NCBI GenBank assembly: GCA_947359465.1 | Contig: OX375873.1 | Location: forward strand, 94,511,478 to 94,575,477 | Length of the DNA stretch: 64,000 nt | Direction: 5' to 3' | Source: Metellina segmentata | Taxonomy: Eukaryota; Arthropoda; Arachnida; Araneae; Tetragnathidae | Part shown: in pieces, positions 14,801-41,610 of the stretch | Layout of the letters: every line of letters begins with the position of its first letter | Position numbering within the stretch: position 1 is the first letter of the stretch | The notes under the pieces: generated by a model | Seen by the model: the letters and a program-made list of their open reading frames with translations, nothing else | What the model was told of the DNA's origin: nothing | Database searches by the model: none | Position numbers and translations under genes: made by a program

Positions 14801-17800
14801 TAGAAGATAAGTCTGCTAACAAGCCACTCTGAGGGTGCTGTGGAAAACAGAATTCTAATTTGTACATAGAATTGTATGAAGAACAAAATCAACAAAAATC
14901 TTTTACAGCTTATATTACACTTAAAATTGAAAGATCCCACAACAGATACATTTTCAGGTCATTCAGTTTTAGCTATAAAACTAAAGCAAAGTTGCGTCAG
15001 AAGTTCATGGCAGGAAACAAAATTTTTGTTTTACAATATGTAAAAACAATAAAGGAAAAAGCAGCTCAAAGAGAAACAGGCAGTGCCTTTAGACTCATAA
15101 GATAATAATTGTTGCAAACTGATAAAAAAGTAAAAGGTAAATTAAATTAAGTTTAAAAGTATCGATAAGGCAGTAACATTTTACTTCAGAGGGGACCCAA
15201 ATTTAGAAATACAATATTTGATGCCGAGTGGCAATCCAAGCTTTATCTTATTTTAATAAGGTATTGGTTTTTTTTTAAAGAAGTGTAGGTACCTATTGTA
15301 TTTGGTCACCAGATAAAAATAGTACCGTAAGGAATACTGCAAGCATCAAAAACTATGCATATCAATTGGTTTGATGAAAAGAAATATTTTACAAGGGTTG
15401 TTCCCAAAATATTAGAAGAAAATATTCACATCTTACATCTGGAAATTTACATTTTACATATAGATCACTATTAAGAGACTGATGTGATACTTTGATATGT
15501 GAACATGAATGGGATGGAAGATGATTGAATTAGTGCAGATAAAGCAAAATCTATAACCATGATATTTATGTTTTGTAATGAATTAATTATGAAATGTGGA
15601 CATATATATATAGTCAGTTATTTAATTATATTGTTACTAGAATCATTTTTACAGCAACATCTTGATATATTGCTTATTCAGCTATATCGATCTCTTCTAT
15701 GAGTCCTATCAATGAATTTACGGTATCAAAAATCAAAAGGAAATCTTAATCTGTTTCGTTAGAAGGTGTAAGTTCAAAGGTCGCTTCTTTAAAACAATTT
15801 CCTAAACTGAATCAGTAAAAAAGATTTGGGTGTCTTGAAAATGTAGAGGTAGTTGAACAAACATAACACTGGAGCAACACAAAATGCTATTGGCTGGATA
15901 GCGATCTTGATTATCTCAGAATTTTGAACTCTGGTGAGATGATGAGGTCAATACTTGTTGACACCGCCCTCTCCAAACATCCACATTAAGTCAACATTGC
16001 GACATCTCAAGGCACAGCAAATTTAATGTGCACTAGCACTCTAAAATTGACACGAATCTTTGCAAGGATCATGTTAAAACTTACAACTGTCTTGTTGCTA
16101 CTCTACCAACTTGGCAGCCCCAGTTTGCTTGGAAGTGTGGATAAAAAGAAATTTGTTTTCATAAATATTTTGCATTATCATAACACTAGTTTTAGCCCCC
16201 GTCAATTTTCTGTTTAACTTTTGGATTTACATAATTCAAATTTAAAAAAAAAATGCAGTTGTTAATGTTTATTGTATTTTTTATGAACAAGTTTTTCTTA
16301 GCACTTCCCATATTGATCCCCACAATATATTGAACTTTTTCCTTGTCCAACCAGGATGCACAATACAGCAAAAGATTGCTGCATTATTCAAACATTAAAA
16401 AGTATTTTACGCATTCACAGAATTTCATTTTATGGAGATATTTTAAAAATTGGAAAAAAGCACTGTAAGGAGAGGAATCAGCTTTAGAACCCCCTCCTCT
16501 TTGGCTGTATTACTGAACAAGATTTGAGAACAATATGATCTATATTCTCAGCAAAATGAGTGGGCAAGCAACTAAACTTATCAATGTAAAATTATCTATG
16601 ATAGCTATTTGTTTCATAATTACATACTTGAAATTTTTAATAAACTAAATTTTAGAGCTGAATAAATATACTTACTCCTCTAAAGTCATACACATTTGAG
16701 GATTGTTCACTGATATGCTTGGTCTTCTGCAAACTATTAGCTCTTCTATATTTCTGGAGCTCTTGAAGCCAAAAGAGACATGTATGTCTATTACTACCCT
16801 CTAAGAAGTAATCTTTTCCAGGTACACTAGAAAAATAAAGCATTTTAATAACATACAGTATTAATTAAATACAGGATATGTGCCATTCAGAAAACAATGA
16901 CAAACTAGACCTTTATATAAAGGGAAGTAGTAAAGTCAGAGTTTTAAGTTTTAAAGTACCCTAAAGTTTTTACCTTTGTGCAATACCTATCAAACAAGGT
17001 AAAGAGTACATATACATCTTTGTTATTCACCCAAAGCAACATCCTTGACAACAAAAGGATCTACACTTTTCGGCATGCTTTCCAAGTTCTGCCGTTTTGC
17101 CCAATGTTGGAGAGGATTAGTGAACTTACAAATTCTTCTATTATAGAATGTGTGGTAACAGACAGAAACCAATTGCTTCTGTGTATAAACCTCCACCTAC
17201 TTTCTGAGGTCTCTAGGTATTTATTGTAAGGCAAGAGAACTTTTAAGACAATGACTTTGATATTTACTTCATTGTTTCTCGATGTGTTATATTATTTTTA
17301 ATCTTTTTACAGATGTTGTTAGTCTTTTGCGTGTTTACTTAATCTTTGTTTTCTTATAATTGTGGAAACAAAAATTAATTATAAAAAAATTTTATTCACC
17401 TAATCAGTATTTTTCAGAGCACTGACACTCACTAAATGTTTTGTATATAACTATTTAATAATCAGAGGCACATCCGGAATATCAATCTGAAAGAGGCTGC
17501 ATTGGGGTATTCTAATCTCTTCATTTTAAGGTTAGTAATTTGAGATCATTAAAAGCATAAAGAAAAGAGAACCATAAATAATAAGGTCATGACTTTCATT
17601 ACATCTTTTACATTACATGAACTTTTTTGGAGCTTCAATAAAAGAATAAATACCATTTTTTCACTATTTTAAGATAATGCAGAAATTAGAAGGAAATGCG
17701 TTACATTGCTCAAGTCCTTCACCAAAATCAAGTATTAATAAGTTACATAGAAAAAACTAAAAAAAAATTACAATCCACCAAAAAACATGAAAAAAAAAAC

Positions 17801-18593
17801 ACATTAAAAAAATTGTTTAAACATTATCTGGGAATGGGAATGTTATGATCTCCAAAACCATCTGTGGTTATGCACTGCTAAATTAGGTACATAGGGTATC
17901 TAGTCAACGCTTGTACATTGGAATTCAACCAGCAACATCAGTCTTAATTTAAACACATATCAGAATACACATTCAATAGTTAAAAAAATCACTATTCATA
18001 TGATTTTCATTTGAAAAATTTGTAACCATGCCATGTTATATTGCTTCCGTCTGAATTAGAATATTTCTTCATGTAATATTTTTAATGATTTCAAAAGTAA
18101 CTCCTTTCTTCTTTAATAGCCAAAACTCTGGCAAAGTATCAACAAATCAAGTATCCCATTATTTTTTTTCCTTTTAATTTGTTTTTTTTACATACCTTAT
18201 TGTAAAAAGACCAGTTCTCTCTTTGTTATTCACCTCAAAGGAAAACGTCGCCTGCGAAATATCTATTTCTCCAAGGGGCTCAACATCTTGGGGTGAGCGG
18301 TAGTAATATAATTTACAATTATTTTCACTGAAAACAAACCACCGCTTTCTGAAAGTTCGTAAAATTGCCCTGTTTCCTAGTTTATTTAGATAGCCGCAAA
18401 GTCTTGAATATCCTTTGGGTTCGTGCTGACTATCGTGTGAAGTATTTAGCCCAGTTTCTGGAGAACCTATTGAATTTTTAGAACTCCTACGCTCGATTTC
18501 AAAGGCATTATTTGATTTTGTACTACACTCATCAACCTCGGGTGACAGGTCTATTAAATTCGCAACCAGCTGTTCTTGATTGGGAGTTGTCAT
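1056..18593 (-). CDS. TBC1D2: TBC1D2/TBC1D2B-like (Armus) Rab GTPase-activating protein, 16 exons, 3' end outside window
   Basis: Rab GAP; family members stimulate GTP hydrolysis by Rab7-type GTPases on endosomal membranes and bind Rac through the coiled coil (family knowledge). Exons, transcript order: 18593-18196, 16826-16676, 14837-14606, 12281-12034, 9512-9385, 8611-8477, 7193-6965, 6874-6768, 6653-6574, 5873-5777, 4899-4785, 4656-4514, 3736-3625, 2994-2863, 1757-1620, 1232-1056. Each junction has AG acceptor and GT donor and keeps frame, giving 874 codons. Order: PH (about residues 65-165), low-complexity linker, coiled coil (about 344-545), TBC from about 672. The start is the first ATG of the PH exon, read as MTTPNQEQ. 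Vertebrate relatives are about 930-960 residues, so roughly 60-90 C-terminal residues should lie left of position 1. The exon 4 donor (AAT|GTAGGT) and exon 9 donor (GTG|GTTAGT) are weak but are the ones that hold frame. TBC1D2 versus TBC1D2B cannot be separated here. Confidence 0.9.
2133..2600 (-). repeat. tRNA-derived SINE with (CAA)n tail in TBC1D2 intron 14
   Basis: Reading the minus strand from about 2600, a tRNA-like head carries an A-box match (TAGCTCAGTCAGTAGAGC) and a degraded B-box region (GTGGGTTCTGTCC). An unrelated body follows and it ends in a (CAA)n run, seen as TTGTTGTTG on the plus strand near 2140-2155. Head, body and simple-repeat tail are the standard SINE layout. Its head and body differ from the main SINE family elsewhere in the window. 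Confidence 0.7.
6574..9512 (-). CDS. TBC1D2: TBC1D2-like exons 5-9: coiled coil
   Basis: Exons 9512-9385, 8611-8477, 7193-6965, 6874-6768 and 6653-6574 encode residues 344 to about 569. Heptad-like runs rich in Leu, Glu, Lys and Gln are clear: LKSKVNDLEEEVSNLRDEV, VEKLQRVVDSLQIEVRDLK, AFELQNKFLNNELLELNHL. A polar break near PRAHSSYSPSESCGE may be a hinge or phosphorylated linker. In this family the coiled coil mediates dimerisation and GTPase partner binding. For exon 7 the upstream AG (ending at 7194) was chosen over the nearer one because the latter gives an immediate stop. Confidence 0.88.
7582..8162. mobile_element. hAT-type non-autonomous element (MITE), TBC1D2 intron 6
   Basis: The left end CATGGTTCCCAC and right end (reverse complement) CAGGGTTCCCAC form terminal inverted repeats, and both subterminal regions repeat AAGTACTTKCC/TTCAAGTACTT words. 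Length 581 bp with no intact reading frame. Flanks CACAATAA and AATAAGAA are only loosely alike, so a target duplication is not firmly seen. Confidence 0.65.
9625..10606 (-). pseudogene. hAT transposase pseudogene (GTF2IRD2/EPM2AIP1-like type), TBC1D2 intron 4
   Basis: Minus-strand reading shows pieces of a hAT transposase in order. From about 10606: ALMFVKILPREAYKDGRYIK and NASEELFRDFKNKAIIL; then about 10258-10064: IDIGTFEQQLLELKNKELQ; then about 10030-9895: SFVGSTYSCEQSFSSMN and KSKLRNRLIDENLL, the conserved C-terminal dimerisation motif. Stops and frameshifts separate the pieces. The terminus CAGTGGTCGACAAACTC at 9625 is a hAT-like end. It is dead DNA within the host intron. Confidence 0.72.
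12034..14837 (-). CDS. TBC1D2: TBC1D2-like exons 3-4: Ser-rich linker
   Basis: Exon 3 (14837-14606) starts in phase 0 with HPQSGLLADLSS and ends in NLGRTEKSPTG. Exon 4 (12281-12034) continues into SLKETIFQQEQFVSPPSSSKS and ends CSQCRN. The stretch (residues 184-343) is polar, rich in Ser, Asn and Lys, with no fold I recognise, as expected of the poorly conserved linker between PH and coiled coil. The end of exon 4 is the least certain boundary: the GT at 12033-12032 keeps frame with exon 5, whereas the GT three codons further on would not. The intron between them (12282-14605) carries an inverted-repeat MITE. Confidence 0.8.
12774..13627. mobile_element. Inverted-repeat MITE, possibly PIF/Harbinger-like, TBC1D2 intron 3
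   Basis: The left end (CAGCCATATTCACAAGCC then TCAAGTCAACCC) and the right end (reverse complement GGCTGTATTCACAAGTCC then GAGTTAACCC) match over about 30 bases. The 854-bp interior lacks a recognisable frame. Family assignment rests only on the terminal sequence style and is uncertain. Confidence 0.55.
15850..16135 (-). repeat. Main-family SINE copy, diverged (type B head), TBC1D2 intron 2
   Basis: On the minus strand: tRNA-like head (CCAAGTTGGTAGAGTAGCAA), body (GTTTGGAGAG...GGTG, then CATCATCTCACCAGAGTTC and AAAATT) and tail CCAATAGC...TGTGTTGCTCCAGTG. It is an older copy of the SINE also seen at 19.1, 31.4, 55.4 and 59.6 kb. Confidence 0.6.
16676..18593 (-). CDS. TBC1D2: TBC1D2-like exons 1-2: N-terminus and PH domain
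   Basis: Exon 1 (18593-18196, 398 coding bases) and exon 2 (16826-16676) join across a split Ser codon (AG|T). About 64 polar residues precede a pleckstrin-homology domain with typical elements: LCGYLNKLG at residues 65-73, the RTFRKRWFVF strand at 79-88, LYYY at 95-98, and the closing helix with invariant Trp at 152 (CLFWLQELQK, 149-158). PH domains bind phosphoinositides or proteins and would help bring the GAP to membranes (family knowledge). The 1.37-kb intron between the two exons shows nothing I recognise. Confidence 0.93.
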
Positions 18594-18892
18594 TTTTCCC
18601 GTTTACTTTCATTATTCACGTCATATGATATCCGTATCGAACAAATTCTAAACACAGGAAACATTTGATTGTGACGGTGTGATGTAGTGAGGTAAATATT
18701 TTTTTAAAAATTAACTGACACACGTAGTCAGCTTTGTTTTCACATAATACGCTAGCACATTTCGCAATGTTTACAAAATTTTAAACTATACGCGAAACGA
18801 AAATAACACCCCTATGCAATTGACGCGGTTAACAGTGAACTATCAACCCTTTAACTCATAAATTAAATTATCTGCAATTGCAGGATAAACTT

Positions 18893-19372
18893 TCCCTTTG
18901 GGAATGATCCCGGACCATCGTCAACAGCAAGTTGTGTTGCTCCAGTATGATATTAATTAAAATACCTAACTATCTACAGTACTAATTATTAGAATGTTGT
19001 TGGAATTTTATATTTCATGTGTATCTGAAAAATCTCAATTTCTTTCAAACATTAAGTGCCCCAAAATATTGGGCCGACCAATGTTAGCCTCTAGATCGGA
19101 AGGTTCCTAGTTCGAATCCGGGTCCGGGCATGGATGTTTGTAAGCGTATGGTGTAAATGCGGCTGGTGCGCCTTAAATCTGTTATGTGGAAATTTGGAGA
19201 GTGGGGTGCCAGCTCAGGTGTTGCCTCGTCATCTGACCGTGGTTCAAAATTACGAGGTGTTGTCCTCGGTTCTTTCCCTTAAGGGACTGATCCCGGACCG
19301 TAGTCAATAGCCCGTTGTGTTGTTCTAGTACGACGTTAACTAAAAATTACCAATTACCAATTACCCAAACTA
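18893..19372 (+). repeat. SINE tail fragment and a near-complete SINE (type A head)
   Basis: 18893-18978 matches only the 3' end (GGGAATGATCCCGGACC...CAGTATGATATTAATTAAAA). 19066-19372 has a tRNA-like head with B box (TAGTTCGAATCCGGGTCC), a body (GGAGAGTGGGGTGCCAGCTC, then CATCTGACCGTGGTTC) and a tail (GATCCCGGACCGTAGTCAAT, CGTTAACTAAAAATTACC). It sits just upstream of the TBC1D2 5' end. Confidence 0.72.
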
Positions 19373-19469
19373 TTGGTTAACTAATATAAGTTTATTCATT
19401 GCTTCAGTACAATTTGTTTCTTTTACGACAAAAGTTAGGGCAGGTAGGTATTTTAACTAACTCATTTGC

Positions 19470-19925
19470 TATTGACGAAGGTCCAGGATCACTCACCCAT
19501 GACAAAAGTTTGTATAATTTGGTAATTTTTAATCAACGCCGTATTAGAACAACACAACGAGCTATTCTTCGACTGTCCGGGATAAATCCCCTAAGGAAAA
19601 GGTCCGAGGACAACACCACGTAATTCTGAACCGCGGTCACATGACGAACAAAAGTTAGGAAGATCATATGCTTGATTGAATCATTTCGTAGAACCAGAGA
19701 CAGGAGAAGGACCCAGTTGGTAAAGTCGCCAATTAACAACCCGACGGTTGCAAATTCAATACTCAATCCTACCCAAGACGTGTTAGCGAAAACTGGAACT
19801 TGTTTTAAATCGGCCGTGGTCTCAAGTGTTTCATGTGTGGCACTTTGGAGAGGAGGTAGTACCTCAAGATCCGACTGCCCTTTCATATCAGAAGGTTTTT
19901 TCGTATCTTTCACTTCTGGATTAAT
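19470..19925. repeat. Two further SINE pieces in opposite orientation
   Basis: 19515-19645 reads on the minus strand as SINE body and tail (antisense of TTCAAAATTACG...GTCCTCGG). 19697-19800 on plus begins with a type B head (CCAGTTGGTAAAGTCGCC, GGTTGCAAATTCAATACTC). Short frames crossing this stretch, including one of 126 codons on minus, are repeat-derived and not host genes. Confidence 0.55.
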
Positions 19926-22900
19926 CCTGGACTCCCACCAATAGGCCGATGTGTAGCTTCATTCGACCTTTTATTGAAGTAGACGGAGCATGTGGGCACA
20001 GCTTCGAGCTATTTCTTCCAGTCGCCCGGTTCGAAGATCAGTCATGTAGTTGTGGGGGGAAAAGCAAGTTTCCTAATGTGGAACAAATTATTGTTGATTG
20101 CTTAAAGGGTAAGTAGCCAGCGAGATAAAAAAAACTGTTTCGGTTGCCCACGTATTAAAACTAACTGGAGTGATTATTGAAAATATGTTATTAAAATTAA
20201 TTTTAATCATCGTATGCATGAAAGGTTGAATGATACGCTACGACTGGAATTGGAAGCATAGTTCAGAATTCATTCTTACTCTCACGGGTGCTAATTCCTA
20301 GGAGAACGAATTCCTTGACCCTCCTAAACAATTTATGGATGGGGCCATGCAACTTAAGTGGTTGCTGTTACGTTTTCACTTTGAGCCTCCAAATAAATTG
20401 TTTTGATAAAACAAGCAACACCAGAGGGTTAGTTTAGGGACTCGACCCCCTTGTTCCTTAATACTTTTTGTGATTCGAAAAGAAAGCTGCAAATATGCTT
20501 ATAAATGGATGACAAACATGTTTGATCACAGTTATTAGATCGATTAGGCCGCTATGTCATGAGACAGGTGTACCAGCTTTCAGGGGCACAGACCTTCCTC
20601 CTGCATGAGGGAAAATTATTGCAAATATTCTCCAATAACATATGGTAATAATCTTTAGTAACAAAATGGTTAATTCCGAAAACATATACGAATCAACTTG
20701 TTTGAAGTATGATGGAGGTTTTAATTTCCCCTCCAATAATTTACCCAAGTTGGCACTGTTTGTTTTGTATTTTGCTTAACTTATTCTAATAAATTGGGGT
20801 ACTGCAAATAAAAATAGTCGTCGAAACAAAAATAAACAACAGAGTCTAAGGGATTTGCGTGCGATTTTGAAATAAGGTACCCGATCCGTATTCGAATTAT
20901 GTAACAGATTGGATTACAGATCTTATCATCCCTTCAAATTTTCCATATATAAACAGAACAAGTCAGAATTTTGCTTGAGTTGGGCCCGGGCTGTGAGAAG
21001 ACTGAGTCCCCTCGAAAGCGTTTTAGTTTTTGATGTTTAAAAACAGTTTATCTGTAAAGAAATTTTTGATTTTTGATTATATTTTCTATAAAAGGCATTG
21101 GAAAGCATACATATTAGGTTGCAATTTTTTAAAGATTTCTAATCGTGATATCAACCTAATTATCTCTAAAAATTTTAATAAAAAATGAAATTTATGCACA
21201 TTATTACAATGTATAAAAAGTGTTACATAGTGTTAGGAAGCGATGATGGTCCTCCCACTGGGTGCTCCTTCACAAGAGACCATCATTTCCGGCCTTGTAG
21301 TGGCCAATGACTATGTGCATTTGTGCCCGCCATTAGAAAAAAAAATGTATAAAAAGCGTTTAAGGTACATTGCTTTACAAAGTCATAGAAAAAGAAATCG
21401 ATGATTAGTTAAAATTAAAATTTTCGTAAAAAAATGGTTATTTAAATATAGCATTTTCAGAACTAAAAATTCTTTATTTGGTACGCAAAATGAGATAAAT
21501 ATTTTCAAAAACCAATTTATTTCACAAAAAAACTACTTGAAAAATAATAACAGACAATAATAAACATAATTTAATTTTGTTTTCATCAGCACTTTCTGGC
21601 CATCCTTTAATTTGAGCAACTAAAACATGCTGCTTTATTATGATAATTTCAAAAGGCAAATAGTGTATTTCTTGTTTTTAACATTTAACTTTTAACATAA
21701 TTTCAGATTTCAGCATTTAGAGTAGTCTAGAGAGAGAGAGAGAGAGTTTGGGTCTAGTTTAATATTTTCATACTACAAGTAATTCATAGCTTCTTTGATA
21801 CTCTTGTGACCACTCTATGACATGAATGTAAAAATCATTGTCTGTCGTAAAAAGTAATGGTGAAGTGAACTTCAAATCCATCCAGAGTGAACTTCATAAT
21901 GAATTTTTAATGCCGATTGACTGCCTCATGAACGTCTCTAATTTTCTAAAAGGTGAAGTCAGAATTTCTATATAGTTACACTTATTAGATTATTACATTA
22001 ATTTTAAGGAAAGATACTAAAGCCATCATACTCTGTTATCTTAAGCAAACGTATCTAAGGGAAAATGTTTACAAATATCAGAATCTAGGTACGTGATTTT
22101 ATACTCTGATAAGAGGATAAAATATCATAAATGCAAGGCATTGAAATACGAATGTCATTCGCTATCACAACTTTGTTATCATTTTACACTCGAAATGTGT
22201 GGTGTAAGCGGATGTAGTTTCATGGTACCTGCTTCCAATCGTTGACATACTTTTATGTATTAGTGATTGTGATTAAGAAATCCCAGCACTAAGTCATTTC
22301 CACCACATCATGTTTAGAGAGTTTTTCCAACTTTAACAATTTATTTCAGCGCTTCCTAGAAACAGGCAATCCATTTTATTAATTTTCTATTTCATACATC
22401 ATATGTAAGTCTTTGAGCAAAATACATCAGAACTCTCTTTTTGATTTTCTTTTATGTTGCTCAGTTGCCTTCTATTCGGTCTAGTGTTGAATCGAATCCT
22501 GATTGATTACGACCACACTTATAAAATTTAATTTCTTTCTAAAGTGTTCTAAGTAATCTTCTTATTAAACAACTAACATGAGAGAGAGAGAGAGAGAATC
22601 GATTAAAAATTACTTTGGTTCTGTGTACTTGAAGTGCTCAGAGATTGATGCTCAGATTCAATCGATCATACATATGAAAGCAAACTGACATGGCTAAGTA
22701 TTTGTAAAAATCCTCAAATTGTGTGTGTAGTGTAGTGTAACTACGAAATGCTCATTTGCTTTGTACTTTTTTTAAAGGTGTGAAAACAGAGGAATCTATT
22801 ATTCAGCATTTTAAATTTAAAAACATCAAGTAAAGGCCATAATAATTGTAGTTGTATTTTCAAAGAATCTATACATTATGAAATTTATATAAAGCAAACG

Positions 22901-23035
22901 GGGATACCTATTATTAAGTATCAACTAAAAAGTACACATAACAAATGTCATTACATTGTAAATAGAGTATTCAATTCTTATTTTTGAAGTTCATTACAAA
23001 TAAAATAATTTTTTAATAATTTTAATTTTTAAGAA
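19926..23035. other. Intergenic stretch between the two divergent genes
   Basis: AT-rich, no convincing coding frame. CCTTTTATTGAAGTAGACGG at about 19968 is the terminal motif of the small MITE at 26.6 kb. 21238-21325 (GATGGTCCTCCCACTGGGTG and GAGACCATCATTTCCGGCC) looks like a dispersed repeat with a short inverted pair. (AG)n microsatellites occur at 21731-21747 and 22582-22596. Confidence 0.5.
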
Positions 23036-23039
23036 CTAA

Positions 23040-23205
23040 TCCTATACTACAGCAGGTGAACTGGTGACTATTTGAGAAGAAGTACCTATAGTGGGTGTTG
23101 TTCCTGACAAGAAAATTTACCAACATCCATTCATTTACAAACCGTGATTCAAACCCGGGACTTTCTGATTGACAGACGGTATGACCACTATATCAATACA
23201 AAACT
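23040..23205 (-). repeat. tRNA-like SINE head fragment
   Basis: On the minus strand GATATAGTGGTCATACCG resembles an A box and CCCGGGTTTGAATCACGG a B box, with tRNA-like spacing. No cloverleaf closes well, so a SINE remnant is more likely than a tRNA gene. Confidence 0.5.
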
Positions 23206-23276
23206 TTAGAGAAAATATAATTTTCATCTTAATAATCAGAAACAAAATACAAATTTAAATGAAGCACTGCATCACC

Positions 23277-23560
23277 AGCACGGCGTTGTCCATAACAGTT
23301 CTTTTCGTGGGGTCAGGTGTGACAACTGCTCGCTAGCCGCCGGTAATTGCTACGAATTCCTATTTGGTTTGCTTCGCAAACCAAATGGGAATTCGTAGCC
23401 TATTGGATAACAGCTATCACGGCTATGTCCGTGGTGTTGGTTTGCCTCGCAAACCAATAACGGTTAACGCTCATTGTCAAACGCGGTCAAATTCGAATCG
23501 CGAAGTGAACCAATCCGCGTAACGTCTCAATCACTTGCAAAAATATAAATATTTTTTTGA
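23277..23560 (+). repeat. Dispersed repeat with 24-bp hairpin (CACGGCGTTG family)
   Basis: It shares CACGGCGTTGYCC...GTGGGGTYAGGTGTG and TTTGGTTTGCTYCGCAAACC with the copy at 40.98-41.20 kb. Inside, 23349-23372 and 23376-23399 form a stem of 24 pairs with a single G-T wobble and a 3-base loop. No coding content. Likely the 3' end of a retroelement or a non-autonomous repeat. Confidence 0.6.
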
Positions 23561-24583
23561 AAAATTATTTATTAAAAGAAAATCAAATGTATAAGGTATC
23601 TATCTGTAGTAAAATATTCCGAAGATTTCAAATCCGTTGAATTTTTTTATTGTATCTTTAACTATCCTGATTTTATATATTAAAAAAAAAACTAAACATT
23701 GCCAGTCAAATTCTTTTTTTTGTTTTGCATTCCTTGGCTGGATTTGTTTGAGCGCAGGAAATAGAGTCTGTGATTTCTCGAACACGATCGAGGTCAAATT
23801 CGTATGGAAGAATATATAAAAGTTGCAATTTAAAAATTATTTTTTTAAAGAAAATCATATTTTAAGGTATCGATCTAATGATCACAGAAAACAAAAAACA
23901 GACAAACACTTCCTATTATTATAGTAGAGATTTCAACACAAAATATGAAAGCAAAAATTTTGAAATTTGTTTTATTTTGTGTATTAAAACACTCACCTCT
24001 CATAGTCATCAGCAAATCTATTTAAAGTTATTAGCTATCTAAAGTTATTTATGCTCTCCAATTAGCCGAGATTGTCACAAATTAGTAATTTATGATACTT
24101 CATTCCAGTTAAAAATTTGCCTTCTTACCTTCCCTCTTTCAAGGGTCCCAACTACTAGACCCTGACTTCTCTTTGAGTCTCCTAAAGTTTTTATTTTGAT
24201 ACTCTTCTGCAATAAATTGAGAGAAAATTCGTGTGAGTAAATTTGTAGACATAAACAAATTAATATTCGTATTTATTATTGTCTATAATATTTTATTAAC
24301 TGTCTATATATCTATATACAAAATATCGATTCAGTTGCCTCCTCCTTAATATTTCCCCATATTGACGTCTCAAGCACCATTGAAATCAAATTCTGCTTAC
24401 ACTACTGGGTAATCAAATATCTATTCAAATATCTATTCAATGACTTACTATCAAGTGTTGATGTTGATAAGTCATTCATACACACAATCGTTCTTGATAG
24501 TATGTTCTTGAATGAGAACAATTCATATTCTCAGAGAAATCATTTTATACAAGTGTCAAGAAATTTCTCGATTCAGCAGCAAA
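23561..24583 (+). other. Upstream region of the protease gene
   Basis: AT-rich. A weak TATA-like TTTATA lies about 35 bases before the start codon (near 24544), which would leave an unusually short 5' leader. A leader exon further upstream cannot be excluded. TCAAATATCTATTC is tandemly repeated twice at about 24413-24440. No frame of note. Confidence 0.3.
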
Positions 24584-40323
<15,740 letters not shown>

Positions 40324-40615
40324 TACATGTATTACTCAGTAAAAGAGTATTTATGTACGCTTTATTCATCATAGTCTTTTCGCAAGCAATTGTTAACATG
40401 TGGATACTCAACAAGCTTCATTTCATGGCACCTTTTACAATATAATGTTCGCGAATGTGCTGGCAAGATTTTTGAGACATAAAAATTTCGTAATTTAAAC
40501 ACACCCTTTGCTGTACTGTTACTTTACCATGTAAAAATTAAGATTTTTAATTATTAGTATTTACTAAATCAGCTGAATGCATTATTAGTGTTTGCTAATT
40601 TAGCTGAATGTGTAA

Positions 40616-40621
40616 AATAAA
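40616..40621 (+). promoter_or_regulatory. Candidate polyadenylation signal of the protease gene
   Basis: AATAAA lies 293 bases after the stop codon. Two more AATAAA hexamers follow near 40732-40748, so the exact poly(A) site is unknown. Just before, 40555-40612 is an imperfect tandem duplication of about 30 bases (units ending CAGCTGAATG and TAGCTGAATG). Confidence 0.4.
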
Positions 40622-40982
40622 TCCAAACAAAATTGTTTTGAAAAATCTACACGTTAATTAACACTGAATGTAAGTAATATTAACAAAAGGTGAAGCATAC
40701 ATCTACAATATGTAAGTAAAGCATATCATAATAAAATTTAGTAAATAAAAGGAATAAGAATATCATTTTAACTTTTTTCATAGTAATTATCATCGATTTA
40801 ATCCCAACAAAAGTTTACTTTTATTTGCAAAAATTAAAATTTAATTACAGCTATATTTTAAAAACTGTAGGTATAACACGGGTATAGGAAACAAGATTTT
40901 GCAACTTTTTCGTATAAAACACAGGCAAATTAACTCACTCATTTTGGTTTAAATTAATTTTTGTTAAAAAAAAATATATATA

Positions 40983-41200
40983 TATATACTAGCCACTGCG
41001 TGGCTAGCACGGCGTTGCCCGTGCGGTACTTTTGTGGGGTTAGGTGTGTCTATTGGGAACGTTTGTAAACCACCGGTGTTTGCAACACATTCCAATTTGG
41101 TTTGCTCCGCAAACCAACACCACGGACAACGGCGTGATGGCCTCGTTATTGTGAAATTGGAATTGCAAAGTGAGTGAATGGGTGTGACGTCACAATTACT
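40983..41200 (+). repeat. Second copy of the CACGGCGTTG dispersed repeat
   Basis: It follows a short (TA)n and starts ACTAGCCACTGCGTGGCTAG, then CACGGCGTTGCCCGTGCGG, GTGGGGTTAGGTGTG and the TTTGGTTTGCTCCGCAAACC palindrome. It matches the 23.3-kb copy in word order but lacks the long hairpin. Confidence 0.6.
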
Positions 41201-41204
41201 TGGA

Positions 41205-41610
41205 GGGTGGGGTGCCAGCTGAGTTGTTATGTTATGATATGACCGTGGTTGTCCACGTATATTTCCCCTATTGGATTTAACTACGACCCTAGTTAATAGG
41301 TAGTTGTAGTGCTTGAGAACGTTAATTAAAAATTACCCAATTTTCTCGGATACTTTCCTTAGGCGAGTGATCCCGGACCGTAGTCAAAAGCCCGTTGAGT
41401 TGCTATTGAACGACGTTAATTAAAAATTGCCTCGGATCTTTTACTTAGGGATTGATACCGGACCGTTGCAAATAGCACGTTGAGTTGCTATAGTACGACG
41501 ATAATAAAAAATTACCTCGGATGCCTCAATTAGGGAAATGATACCAGACCCTCGTTAATAGCCAATTGTGTTGCTTTTGTGTGATGTTAATTAAAAATTA
41601 CAAATTTCTT
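41205..41610 (+). repeat. SINE body followed by a tandem array of SINE tails
   Basis: After one body segment (GGAGGGTGGGGTGCCAGCTG), the 3' tail is repeated about four times with a period of roughly 75-85 bases. Each unit has GATCCCGGACC-type sequence, TAGTCAA, a CCCGTTGAGTTGCT-type segment and ACGTTAATTAAAAATT. The units have diverged from each other. Confidence 0.7.
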
